Shown one piece after another: positions 1 to 12,006 of a DNA stretch of 64,000 nt. The stretch comes from Varroa destructor (lineage: Eukaryota > Arthropoda > Arachnida > Mesostigmata > Varroidae): positions 20,923,037 to 20,987,036 of the forward strand of contig NW_019211454.1 in assembly GCF_002443255.2 (NCBI RefSeq), read 5' to 3'. The position numbers and the translations under genes are program-made. Every line of letters starts with the position of its first letter. Position 1 is the first letter of the stretch. The notes beneath the pieces were generated by a model that saw nothing but the letters and a program-made list of their open reading frames with translations, made no database searches and was not told the DNA's origin.

Positions 1-190
1 AGCAATTTGAATTCGTCTTGTAGATATCATCAACCTTGATGATGCAGGCCTTGCCATCGCCCGCGGGTCTTCCTACACCGCATTCAGAAGTAAGGTGCTC
101 CCCGGTGTTGCCTGCATCGCGATACTTCTCAATAAAATCATCGAGGTCCTTCACCCAGTGCTTGTATGAATCTCTGTCGCTTCCTCCCGC
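1..190 (-). CDS. Na+/K+-ATPase beta subunit, exon 3, partial (ectodomain)
   Basis: This exon encodes residues 101-163 plus one base and runs off the left edge of the window. It begins after the strong acceptor TTTTCTGTGGCAG and continues in phase 0 from exon 2. The segment YKHWVKDLDDFIEKYRDA is the usual extracellular helix. The stretch SECGVGRPAGDGKACI supplies two cysteines, at residues 137 and 149, in the place of the family's first disulfide pair. A third cysteine follows at residue 163. Beta subunits are usually about 300 residues, so nearly half the protein, including the other disulfides and the immunoglobulin-like fold, lies outside the window. Confidence 0.93.
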
Positions 191-1679
191 CTGCCACAGA
201 AAATAACCAAAATGCGGAGCTATAGGTATTATAGTTAGACCTTAAACAACCAATCGAAGTTTCGAAATTTTCAGCTGGCTCGCCCAATTTTCCTAAAGGC
301 CTTAGCTGACAGATGCACCTTGTAAACTGTCCTATATCGCAATACACAGTATCGTGACTACTCGGCACGCAGCAAACGAGTTCCATGAGCCGTTACCTCG
401 ATGGGAAATAGTTACTATAATTGTTTTTGCCGGTAAACAGAGCGCATAATGAAAGGCACCTTCTATGGTTATAAAGGCTAGTTAGAAAGAATTTTTATTC
501 AAAGACTATTATTACTCGATCCCTATCAATCCTTGGAGCCCGTTTTAACTTCAAGCAGTTAATAAGAAATTGTTAGTTATGATTTATTGATTAACACACT
601 GTTACGAACTTTGCATGCTTACATTAGCAGTATTGCTGCCTAAGTTAGGACAGCAGAAGCGGAACTTGTGGAATGCTTATTTGGTTGTGTTGATACGTAA
701 TGTTACTTGGGTGCTGGGGTATTTAATCCACCTATATCGTGTGCAACGCTTTCACCTCAGCCGCGCACTCGTCGCTCTACTGCTAGTGCTGGCATTGCTT
801 TCTCCTGCACGTTATAGTCCTGCAGTCCTATTGTTTGAAAAAGTGTAAAAGAGGATAGTAGCCACTCAATTTCTAACCCCCTGACACGACGTCATGCGCT
901 GTCTGTTTCTGTAACTACATGCAGGGTAGCATTGTAATTCGTAGTCGAACACTCTTTTCACTGTGGAATAACCGTAGGCAACGGGGCATACGAAGACAAG
1001 AAGCAAAAGACTAAGCTGTTTCCGAGAAACATTGAGCCCAACGAGTGCAGCTGCGCTTAGACGTAGTCATTGACGTGTTTAGTTCTCGATGACATCACCA
1101 ATTCAGCTCTATAAATTCTCGCCTCCCCTTCTTTGGTAGTCTACCATCTCCGTTCGTCATATCTGCAGGAACTAGCTTTGCAATGATTTGGTTACGTACC
1201 CCCCACCCAAGTAATATATCGTGTAAGCAAAAATACAAACACAACAACGAGTAAGTAATGATACTGAACTAGACAACTGTATCTGTTCAGAATCGCTGTA
1301 GAAGGCCAGAAAATCTGAATCGCTCGCAAGGGCATGTAGTTCAGAGCCAATTGAAATCAGAATATATCTGAAAATGACGGCTTCAGGAGGATGTGCCATA
1401 GATGTGGTAATATGATCAGGAAAAGAAAATGAAATAACTGTCACCGGAAGGCGATAAAGAAACTATTAGCTGAGCAAAAGGAATCCAACTGCTTCCTGAG
1501 TAAGGGCAACGGTTTACCGGTATGAATATTCTTCGCGAGACAGGATCTATGGACCGCTGTAGTTCGCTTCATGGGTTCCCACGGTTGGTATGAAAACCAC
1601 CATATAGATACGCGCCCTGGCGTCTTTCCACATAACAAAGAGCGCTATAATATAACATATACACTAACGGCTTAGATAC
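191..1679 (-). other. Na+/K+-ATPase beta gene, intron 2
   Basis: This intron of about 1.5 kb has a GTATCT donor and a polypyrimidine-CAG acceptor. I see no conserved coding segment, RNA gene or recognisable transposon in it. Open frames here lack family resemblance and splice support. Confidence 0.75.
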
Positions 1680-1882
1680 CTTGAAATAGATGAGTGTTGA
1701 GTCGATGTTAGACAGCGGTGGGCGTGGCCTGAAGCCTAATCCCGGTACAGTGCCAATGAGACTAGCGTCCAGGGTCCACTTTGGCTGGAAGGCATCGAGT
1801 GTCTGATAGAAGATGACCAGCATAACCGTCCAGAATGCCGCCAAGCAGATGAAGAAGATGATGTAGAAAATTGTGATTTTTA
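1680..1882 (-). CDS. Na+/K+-ATPase beta subunit, exon 2 (transmembrane helix and start of ectodomain)
   Basis: This exon encodes residues 33-100. Residues about 35-57 ([20 protein letters not shown] and onward) are the single membrane-spanning helix. It is followed by FYQTLD, by QPKW, by the ectodomain signature GLGFRPRPP at residues 80-88, and by STLIYFK at the end. All are classic beta-subunit positions. The acceptor is TTGTAG before TAAAAATC, and the donor is AAG followed by GTATCT. The length of 203 bases (2 + 67 codons) makes the exon begin in phase 1 and end in phase 0. Open frame continues upstream of the acceptor only by chance; the join to exon 1 at 18192 gives a much better match to the family. 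Confidence 0.95.
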
Positions 1883-2599
1883 CTACAATTTCAAACGACA
1901 AACGGCATGTATCATTAGACTCGGCTTGCTGATTAGCGAGCCCTTGCTAAACCCGTGTGCATGAAAATGATGAACCTGTGAATAAATGCTTTAAGCACTG
2001 CTTTATTGGTCACTTTAGCGTACAGACGTTGTAGTCGATCATATGTGTTGTCTCTCATCTCTTAAAGTCGCTTGTAATCATTAGGTACAATCTACATGCA
2101 TGTTCTTTGTACACTTCTCATCCACACTCAGCTAACATGCTACTTCTTAAGTTTGTGGTTGTAGAAATTTACTCATAAAAATATACGACATTTTCTTATA
2201 GAAAATAAATAGGTTGTCGTCATTAGAGACCTGCATTCTGGATATTAGTTTATCAATCTGCTTTAATTTTAAATTAAAGTAACGATTTGTCACTTGTCAT
2301 AGCAATTTTATTCGTCGATACCCATTAATACGTGGCAAACTGCGTATTGTAATCGTAAGTTGCAGTAGGCTCAAACAAGTAATCTAAATAGCACCTCTAT
2401 AACTTCATTAATGACTATATTGAACTAAACGCAATGTAAGTTTCCAAATAAAATATAATCATCATTTATATTAAACCATATTTGGACCCTAGTAGTAACT
2501 AAATACTAAACGTTGGCAAGGGTTTCCCTCAACGCCCTTCGAATTTTGTCCACCTTAAGGGCGCCGCTTTGTACCACCGGCAGGGTCAGGCCTGAAAAA

Positions 2600-2850
2600 G
2601 CGTCCACATGACGTTGGCGGAACCATTGCTGTGGACAATTTCGAAGTTATACTCCTGCAAGATCCGAGTTCCAAGCCGAAGGCCCTTCCATGCCTCTTAG
2701 AGGTTCAAATGCCTTTTTCGCGACGTATCACCCATACAAGCATATTTGAAATTTCTCAGCGGCCTATGCTACATATTAGCTTGATTCTGCTGGGGCCCAT
2801 CTGTAACCTCGCTTTCAGATCATGTCGAAACTGTGCTCGTCTGTAACCTA
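2600..2850 (+). pseudogene. Non-LTR retrotransposon endonuclease remnant (R1/Jockey-like)
   Basis: A plus-strand frame here reads NFEVILLQDPSSKPKALPCL followed by PFSRR and then RPMLHISLILLGPI. This layout resembles the start of the AP-endonuclease-like domain of R1/Jockey-type elements, where an ILLQEP-type motif carries the catalytic glutamate. Here the acidic residue after LLQ is D rather than E. The frame breaks soon after, and I could not recognise the reverse transcriptase in the following 2 kb, so this is a dead fragment inside intron 1. The call rests on short motifs only. Confidence 0.4.
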
Positions 2851-5800
2851 AGATTGCAATAGCCGATACGATTACATACGGGTTAGCTTTCGAAGTTCTT
2901 CGTGTTGGTGATAACGTACAGCGGGTTTACGATCTGGTGAAAGTCCCGTATTAACGTGTTAATCACTAAAAGGTAGGCTCGGGAAACTAACTTCCTAATC
3001 TTTCAAACTTTCTTCGGATTTCAGAGAAACTCCGGCAACTATGCTGTTATAGCCTAGATATACTGTCTCTTGGGTTATGAAAATGTATTTATTTGCTTTT
3101 ACCCTCAGGCAGACGGAGTCAATAGCAATAAGTCTTCTTGCAGGTGTGTCATGTGAGTGTCGAGATCAGATAACTAGACTGACATCGTCGACGTAAACAA
3201 GCCCCATTTCGTGTATCATAGTAACGCTGTCGTCCACCAGTACAGCTTAAACCTCGTCATCTATGAGCTATCTCTTCGCAGGTGGGAGTAAACTGGCGGT
3301 AAATCGCCGGCCGGGATCGTGTGCTACACAGCGCCATCAGTGAATCTATCTAACTGCTTAAAGAATTAAGCCCGTGAATACCCTTATAAAGCTATTGCGT
3401 TGCTTTGATGTCAACCCCCTCGAAAACCTCCAACCCATCGATGACAACGAGCCTGAGAAGGCTCGTTACCATTGACGGGTGCAAGAGGGCTTTAGTTTTG
3501 TTGTCAGCCCTATTTTAAGCTCGCTATGCTGACCTAAAGTGGTTCGATTCCTTGGCCTTGTAAAGTAATGCTGTAAGCTAGCAGCGCATAATACTGGTCT
3601 TGAACATCCGTGCTTACAACTACACCGGGACGCATACAAACCCACCTTGGAACAGCTAAAGACCCTGTTCAGCTGCAATTTGGTGCCCGGGTAGTTTAAA
3701 GTGGTTCTTTATAAATTGAAATCTTGCTTAAAATCTCTGGAAGGTGTCTGACTATAAGAAACAGCCCCGCCGACCCGCAACGTCAACCACCCCCTAGAAC
3801 CGTCGTCCGGCGGATATAGTACAAGTACAAACGCTTTGAGGGCCTTGTAATTTCCACTGAACGTAACCTAGGATCAAGTGCGGACAAACTGCGTTTACTT
3901 CTGTCCAAAATCCAGTGAGTACTTTTCGGCCTAAAATTTTGATCTATAGCACAAGTGGGTCATGGACGGCGCAGTTTATACAACTTACACTGACAGGAGC
4001 AAGGTTCTGGGCATCGATTTTTTAAAACGAACCTGCTTCATGCAATTTAAGTATCTGCGGCAGTTGCTAAACGCTTATTGGGCCTCTCCGCCGTCTCACG
4101 CCTGCCACTACTCAGACTCGAATCTACTTCTGTTCAGCACTTCTGTAGCTCCAATATTCACAGGAGTCACGACTTTTTATTAGCCGACACAGACCTGGAT
4201 ACGTAGTTGATGAAATCGTCACTCGCCTATGATGTCCCTCAGAAAACCCCTAAGACGTATGGTAGTTCCAATCGGTCCATCAGAAAGTCTCTTGGGTTAA
4301 GACAAGGAAACTTTCCTGACGCCTTTTGTGAGAGTAGTACTCAGATGGTGGTACCACTTCATTTGGGAATATCAAACAGCTCCGCTGTAAACCCCGTACA
4401 CGTCGTTGCGATCGCTTCGAACGCCCTTTAGCCTATGACCGCTCCAAACTATGGCACTGCCAACTCTTCCATCACGCTAGCTTCAAAAGTTGGAGGGAAG
4501 GCCGACCATGGACTTAAGAAATGGGTTCTACTCGACGAGTCCATTTCAGGTCGGACATAGTAGGGGGACTAGTGGCGGAGAGTCCATGACGTCCGTGAGC
4601 AGGTAAACCACGAAAGCAGACCTCCTTCCAATGCGTCCACATGCATTCGACGAGTGGGTCGCTGTTCTAACCGCGTTCGTAATCAACATCGGGTTTCCTT
4701 GTCAATCTGGCATAGCTTGTCATCCGGGGTAGGCCCTGCTGTTGTTGCCAGTAAAATGCATGCAAATAACAAATTGCTTCTGGCGAGCTGCGATTCATTC
4801 GGTCTTAAGCGGCTCCTTGCGTACAGATTTAAGCCGCATTTACCTGGGAATTACGGTAGTTGAAATAAATCACATACTTATCGTAAGGTCTATATGAGCC
4901 ACCACATTCCAGGCAAAATGTAGCTTGTAAATGTAGACGAGTCATAAGCACTACTTGTTTAACTTTGCAACAAATAGTTATAAAGCGTCGTTGTTTCCAA
5001 TTAATTGTCGCCGTCATTGTCTTCAATTAATATTTTCTTGAAAAAGGATTGAATTTATGTTTGTCTACGTACGGCAAATAATGGAAGAACCTTCGATAGA
5101 TGTATTAGCATACTTCTTCTCTTTTGTAGTATCAATACAACTTTTGGCCCGAATGCCCCATTCTCCTCTGCACGAATACATATAAAACACGTACTCCTTG
5201 TGGCTTAACATTGGCGTTTTACAGGTTGTGTATTAATAATGATCAAATAATCCATTAGCTGAGATTATACTACAGAGAGTTTCTTACGCATTCAATGTAA
5301 AATAACTACTTTTATTTATTAGTACGGTTATTTTATATGCCTTATACATATCGACGTGGCCTAACTTTGCCATCCAAACGATGTAATACCTTAACATGTT
5401 CAGGTCGCTGCTACACGCACCTATTAGTTCAGCGAGCGACCTGACAAATGCTAAGCTTGATACAGCCTATAACTATCAAAATATTAATAACGTATACCCG
5501 ATTAGTTTATGTGAAGGCACGTGCAGAATAAAGCCCTCCACTGCTGCGTTCATCCAACTGTACCCGTTTAACAATCTTCAGTTGGTAGGTAGCAGTTTAT
5601 TTGAACACTTGTCTCGCTGGTATTTGGTGACGCAGTAATGACACATCGAGTCCCAAGCTTTAGTAAAAAGCACCGAAAAAGCTTTTTGGTCCACTTTTAT
5701 TGCCTTGCCTCTACCAGCTTCGCTGAGCCCGCCCCGAGAATCTTTTACTTCTTCATGTAGTAAAAAAGAAAATCGACAAATAACTGGCGTTCATTTTTTT

Positions 5801-6108
5801 TTTTAACTAACTAACCTACTGAGGGGTGTGATTCGGCTCACCTCATAACGCTAACCCCATTAGTTTGCTTTACTCGAATTCTGTACTCCTTGAAAGACGG
5901 CGTGCCCTTTTGTAGCTTTGCAGGTCATTTCATTTTTTTATTTCAGCCTTCTCTACACTGTTGTTCTGATGCTACTCTTGTCTACTGTTGTCAGCGATCA
6001 CCACACAGATCCTCCCCCATTTAGCCGTTGGAGTGTCTTCCTAAACCTCGTTATTCCAGCTTACCCCCTTTATACCGGCAGCGATGAATATGACGGTTAG
6101 AGGAAGGG

Positions 6109-6132
6109 TGACTGACTGACTGACTGACTGAC
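6109..6132. repeat. (TGAC)n microsatellite
   Basis: Short tetranucleotide run of about six units in intron 1. Confidence 0.9.
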
Positions 6133-9100
6133 TTACGTGACGTCGTCTGATATCGATGACGCACCCCTGACCGCCTCGACAGACTCGTCGCTTTCGTTTT
6201 GTTCACGAAACAGTTCGATGCGAAAAGGAATACCGTTTACTAAAGTGAAACGGAAAAACGGTATAGGATATGGCGATACAACTCGTTTTGACCAGAAGAA
6301 TTTTTACCAAGTCGTATTAAATGCCAGTATAACCCAGATGGAACTCGATTTACAGAAGCGTGCAAGCTTTACGATTAATGAAAGTATAAGCTGCAAACAT
6401 AAATACGCGTATCTGCGTTGTTCTATAAATACTTTCTTTTTTATCAAACCAGTATCTTGATGCTAATTTACGCGAAGCCTTGATAGCATAATCAGATACT
6501 GTTGCAGTTTATACCCATTATGTTTGCTGAATATTATTAAGGCCATATAGTCTGCAAGTAAAACTAAGTAAGACTGTAGTAACAATGAGAACATGGCACA
6601 TTAGCAGATTCTCCAACAGAAGCAAAAGAAAAAGAGGAAGTGAAATGAGTTTGGTAATCTCGAACGCAGGCCGTCGATCCTACTTAGGCTGCCACTAAAT
6701 GTGGCCACCCGAACTTGTTTCGATATACGCAACTGCTCCATTCGATTACCTCGGCCGCCCCAGCGTCGTTACTGTTCGCACTCTGCTAAGACAACGCTGC
6801 TATCCGTAGTGAATCACTTTATGCCTACTCTGATCCACCGGTCTTTCCTAACGCCTCTTCCATTTGCCCACTGGCGTTCGCGCACTAAGTCGCAAACGAA
6901 ACGGATATCAACAACTATAAGCGTGGGCCACGAATATGGAGCCAAATGACCAGTCATTTTTTGACCATAACTCGCTAAAGCAAGTACTGCTTCGTTTTGA
7001 AATCTTTTTACTGCTTACTCAAGCATGCGTTTTTCATGGGCTCCTACCTGCCCTTACCTGAATTCGTGGATTAATCTTCCAATATTAAGTGCGGCTCTTG
7101 CCCTGCCAATAAAGATACATGTCTTCCATTCGAGCTTTGCTCTATCATAGCTCGGCAGGTAGCGGTTGTCACTAGGTCGAGGCGCATCCACCAATCCAAC
7201 TAATAACAACAGCCATCCAACAAATGTCTCTGTGCGCTGCTCCTGAGGTGTGGACATGAACAAATACATACAGAAACCTATGGCCGCTATTTCAATATAT
7301 CGCTGGCCCCAGTACACTTGGGCATCGAGTTCAGCCCGTTACTACAGCATTATTCGTGTCGGTTCTCCTGCTTGACTACCGCTGCCGTCGAAGAAGATCA
7401 ACGCGTTCTGTTCGCCGAGTTCTTTTATCATAGAGGTCCGCTGCCGCGACTCTGACAGCAGAGGCACTATGAATCAACTGGAAGTAGACTATAGGACGAC
7501 AGTGATGCCGTTACAGGCAAGTAAACTATGCCTAACCGGCGACCCTGCAGCAAGACCCAAGAGCCAACAGCCCCCGAAGCCTCCCTTTACAAGACTCAGC
7601 TCTTCACTGTCATCGACGACGGCGGTCATCGATGACCAGAAGGTCTACATAAGGCGCCCTGAATCGTCTTCTTGCTTTCTCTTTTTTTACAGCCTTCGTC
7701 TACAGTGCAAAAATAGTGGTAACACTGAAAAGGTGAGGTCCTTATTCTTCAAAAAGGCTTCAATGCATGGCAAGGGAGACGTACAGTTAAGGGTGCTATC
7801 CCTAATAGATTTTGTACGGCTTAAACAACATGGCGACCCAATAGTGCCACAGCAGACATAATTGAGCTGAATACATGAGGCAGGGGCTTTTGTAGTCACA
7901 ACAGCCTCATGAACAGAAACTGACAAACACAAATCAGCAAGAGCAGCTGAAACGAATGCCAGCATACAAGAGCCGCTGCCAATGGAAACAAACAAGGGAG
8001 AAGTAGTGTCCGGTCCTCATCATCAGCATTGGTAGCAGCAGTAATGGCCATCGTTACGAGGTCCTAAAAGAGTGCTGTTAGGGTCATTTGTAGGGCTGGG
8101 CCGATGTCATGGGCGATGCCGGTGAGTTGCCTTGCCAAAGTCAGTAATGCTCACATAGTTTGATTGCTGCTTAACTTAATGTGACGGAATCTCTTCCGAT
8201 TACTTCACGTTAGTCGCATCTTGTTTAGTATATGCCGTTTTGCCTACATTAGCAATGGACCCGAGCCATGCGGGGCGCAAGTGTCGCAAAAGCAAATAGC
8301 GAAGTCAACGATAGTGATGGACAATCTGGTAAACATGATTCCATCATCGACATACAACATTATATGCAGCTCGTGCGTGTTTGGGATAGGCGGCAACCCT
8401 GCGCGGATTAATATTGCCGGAAAGAATGGAAGATGCGATGCGATGCCAGATCATTTTGCTGCGCCCAGAAAGTTGAGCACGCAACGTCTTCCATCATACT
8501 GAATCACTCTATAGCGATGACAACGACAAAGTATCAGGCATAATGCGGAGACGAACTCGGACGCCTCCGATTCAGTCACAACAACCCGTGCCAAAGACTG
8601 TTTTTGCATCTATTTTTATTACGAATTTCTCTGCTACGCTGTTTCAATATAGCTTCTAATCCCGTCATATAAAGCCTTCATTTGCAGATATGATTTCAGC
8701 CGCCTGTGCAAGCAGCGGCAATCGTCACGGCGGCGGCGGCAGCGGCGACACAGTCAAGTAGCGTCATTATTACGATTGTTGTTGCTGGAACTAGCTTAGG
8801 CGAACCTGCGTTGCAATCCATAACCTGCCACCTGTCTACCTTTCAAAGGTTTTCTGCCCTTTACATCTTATCACTTAACTATCTCTATGCCGCACACTCG
8901 TGCGTGTGCATCGTTTGTTACGACGAAGTTTGCGTAAGGCCGGTCATCAGCGACGACAATTATTTTAAACCCAAGTAACTATACCGACGGGGTCGATGGC
9001 AGGGGCTGGAGGATACGCAAGCATTAGTACAATCACTGCCATATTGTCTAACAGGTACAAAGTAAATCCATCCAGCCTTTCTAAAACTCACAGCTGCATT

Positions 9101-9698
9101 TAGTCAGAGAACTCAGAAATGTCCTATAACTCCACTGTTAGAGGATAACAAGGTAGAAGCAACTATTGTAATAGTACTCCTTGCTTACTTTTTTTCAACG
9201 CCGACGCCAACACGCGCACCTCATCCCTCCATTGCGTCGTATGTGACGACGCCACAGTGATCGACTGCTGCAATCACGATGGCGATGATTATAGGACTGT
9301 TTGTTGCCACTGTATGGTGACTCCTATGAAACGACTGACAATCCCGCGGTTTCTCCTCCCTGACCCAACTTGTGACCATTTCCATAGAGTGAACGGTTTA
9401 TTAAGTGATAGTTGACATACATACAAGGCAGTTCAACTAGCAGACACCGGAGAGGAGAAGGCATCATCATCGGAAGAAGAAGAGAGCATCAACGGTATCA
9501 AACCCGGCAAGCAAACTCGAACCTGTATCATCGATATTTATGGCTGTCATAAATCAGCTCACAAGCCCCAAATGCGACGACTTACAATAGTGACATTACA
9601 ATGTCCATGTAGTAATATATCTACTACCTCTGGCAGTTCCACATTTACCGCATACGTGTCGATTCATTCGTCTGGTGCGGACTGTCCGCCGCGAAAGG

Positions 9699-9748
9699 AT
9701 GTACATGAGGCCAACGTACTTGAGTAAATACGTTGGCCTCATGTACAT
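9699..9748. repeat. Perfect 20-bp inverted repeat with 10-nt loop
   Basis: Arm 9699-9718 and arm 9729-9748 are exact reverse complements of 20 bases each, separated by the loop CTTGAGTAAA. Pairing stops at both ends: the flanking bases do not pair, and neither do the first loop bases. A transcript from either strand would fold into a strong hairpin. It lies in intron 1 of the ATPase beta gene. Its function is unknown. Confidence 0.9.
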
Positions 9749-11954
9749 ATACTATAAGCAACCTACAAAGGAATCTTCTCGAACCGGCGGCATATTGTTT
9801 TAGCGTAATTACTAAATGCAAATGAAAGTCTTATCGATACTGTTCCTAATCGATCGCATTATCGTATTTACACAATGGCAACACGAGCGGCTGAGATTCT
9901 TGTTGTCTTTGGTTTAAAGATCTGGAGAAATTTCAGCGCGACATTTACTTCACGGTATTCAGAATGTAGATGTTGGTCATAATGCTTGAATGGTGTATCA
10001 GTAACAGTATAAAAAAAGACATTTTTATGCCTTGAAGCGTTAATAAGATCTAGAGAAATTTAGGAGCCGTTAAGCAAAGAACACATCCAGCTACTGAATT
10101 GCTTCTGCGATAGTGGGAGTGTTCAAAAATAAATACATGTAACCTAGCTTTTGCAGCACATAATCTTATTTATTGGTACAATGCAGCTACTGCGCGCATC
10201 TGTCCCCGTCATTTGTCTTAATCGTTACGGTTATCGCTTGTTTGTTGTATTGGACAGATAGTTGATCTTCTAGTCTTCTGATCTGACAAAACCTCTACAC
10301 GATTGTTTGTTAAGTTATTGTAGATTGTTAACCTGTTGGTCAATATGGCAAGAGCAGCAGCAGCGCCAACCATTTTGGTCAATCGCATGATCGCCTGCAC
10401 GCTCAGTCATTCCTCTGCGTGTGGGTATTTTATACACACACAGCCGGGACGTAGCGAAGGCGCACGAGTCACTTGAAGCCAAAATGGGTAGTTAAACTAT
10501 TGTGACGTCACTTATGACACTATAATAATGTTTTTTGCGTATTTAACCTTTTTCGACAAGTAGAATATAGAATTTTTTTTCGTTAGGATCTGTTTTTTTT
10601 CTAAAGCTTTTAAGAAAAGCTAAGCAGCATCGTAGTTTTGCATTTTTTGCAAAGAGGTGGTTATTTTCATTATATTGATATTTGTTTTGGAATCCTGCTA
10701 TTAGAGAAATTCACGCTATTTGGGAGACCTATCCTGTTACACATTGAGGCAAGATGAGCGACTTCGACTTCATATTAGGCGCTATTAGCTATTACTTGTT
10801 TTGTTTGACGTCGTTTTATAACAGATTCGCGCATTGGAAGGGACTTTTTGTGTGCCTCGGTGTTTGCGACAAAGCCCTTGCGTCTTTGTGATGGTCAGTG
10901 TATAATCCGGTCTGTCTGCCAAGATCTTCCGCATTCAGGAACAAAATATCGGCTAGTTGTAACGAGAACTTGTGGTTTCAGGTGGCTCGCTGAACAGCTC
11001 TAACTAGGAATTGTTTCCAGTGGGTCAACACGGGACCGGGCAGCATCGTTGTTCAAGGCACAGATCGAGCGATGTCAGGTCCGTACTAGGACGTAGTGTA
11101 TACTGACTCTGCCGTCAGAGCCATTCTACAGTGACTCAGGTACTTCACGGCTGGAGCAAATCGACCACAATTCACCAAAGCCCACCGCACAGAACACGCC
11201 GGCGGGCAGGGTACCGGACGTTTCGTCATTCATTCTAAAATCGTATCTGTCTTTTCGACTTACGCTCCCGTCCTTTGGCATCGATTGCGGAAGCATAACT
11301 GTGACGATATCAGAAAAGAGCAAGCTTCATTTTTTATTAACTTTGACTAGTTCGGTTGCTTTTGGGCAGTCGTAACAATGTTCTAATGTTTTAAGGAGTT
11401 ATGACTAACAAGCACTTTTCTTTTGGCTATTTTCATTAGTTCTTCCCTTTCCATTTAGGCGAGAGCCCGTAATTTTGTGCCCATAAGGCTCACGTATTGA
11501 AAGCTAAACACACGTACCTATAATAATGAATACTATCACTGTTGTTGGAATTATCGTCGCAGCAGCCATATGCAAAAGTGCATCTTAAACTCATCGATGT
11601 CAAATATATTTTTTACGTTTAAGAAAGCCATGCAAACTAGTCTACAAAACATAAGAAATGATAGGATGATAGTAGTCTTGGTACCGATATAATCGCTCTT
11701 TTCGTGGTTACGTAACTCGCCACAGAGCGCTCGGCTCCATGCTGGGGGTGCTCTATGGCTTCATAGACTTATATAGTTATTTGTGGTGAGGCATCCACGG
11801 GAACCGAGTTGAGGTGATCCATCCTAAGACAAGAAGAGCTCAATAATATCACAGCTTTCATTGGACCAGTCGTCCAAGAGCATGCAAGAGACGGCATACG
11901 ACAAGCACAAGCAGCCACAGACGCTTACACACATACATTTATGTATCCTAGACA

Positions 11955-11957
<3 letters not shown>

Positions 11958-12005
<48 letters not shown>
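11958..12005. repeat. (TA)n microsatellite, about 48 bp
   Basis: Uninterrupted TA dinucleotide run. It creates artificial isoleucine/tyrosine-alternating open frames on both strands. Confidence 0.95.

Positions 12006-12006
<1 letters not shown>

Noticed and set aside
1883..1901. Open frame upstream of the exon 2 acceptor (LSFEIVV)
   Set aside because: Not similar to beta subunits. The TTGTAG acceptor, used in phase with exon 1, gives the conserved sequence.
3446..3467. 8-bp stem with 6-nt loop resembling a terminator
   Set aside because: Short hairpins are common; no T run follows, and bacterial-type termination does not apply in a eukaryotic intron.
4498..4556. Imperfect inverted repeat around CATGGACT, tested as a hammerhead ribozyme
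   Set aside because: The conserved CTGATGAG and GAAAC core elements are absent.
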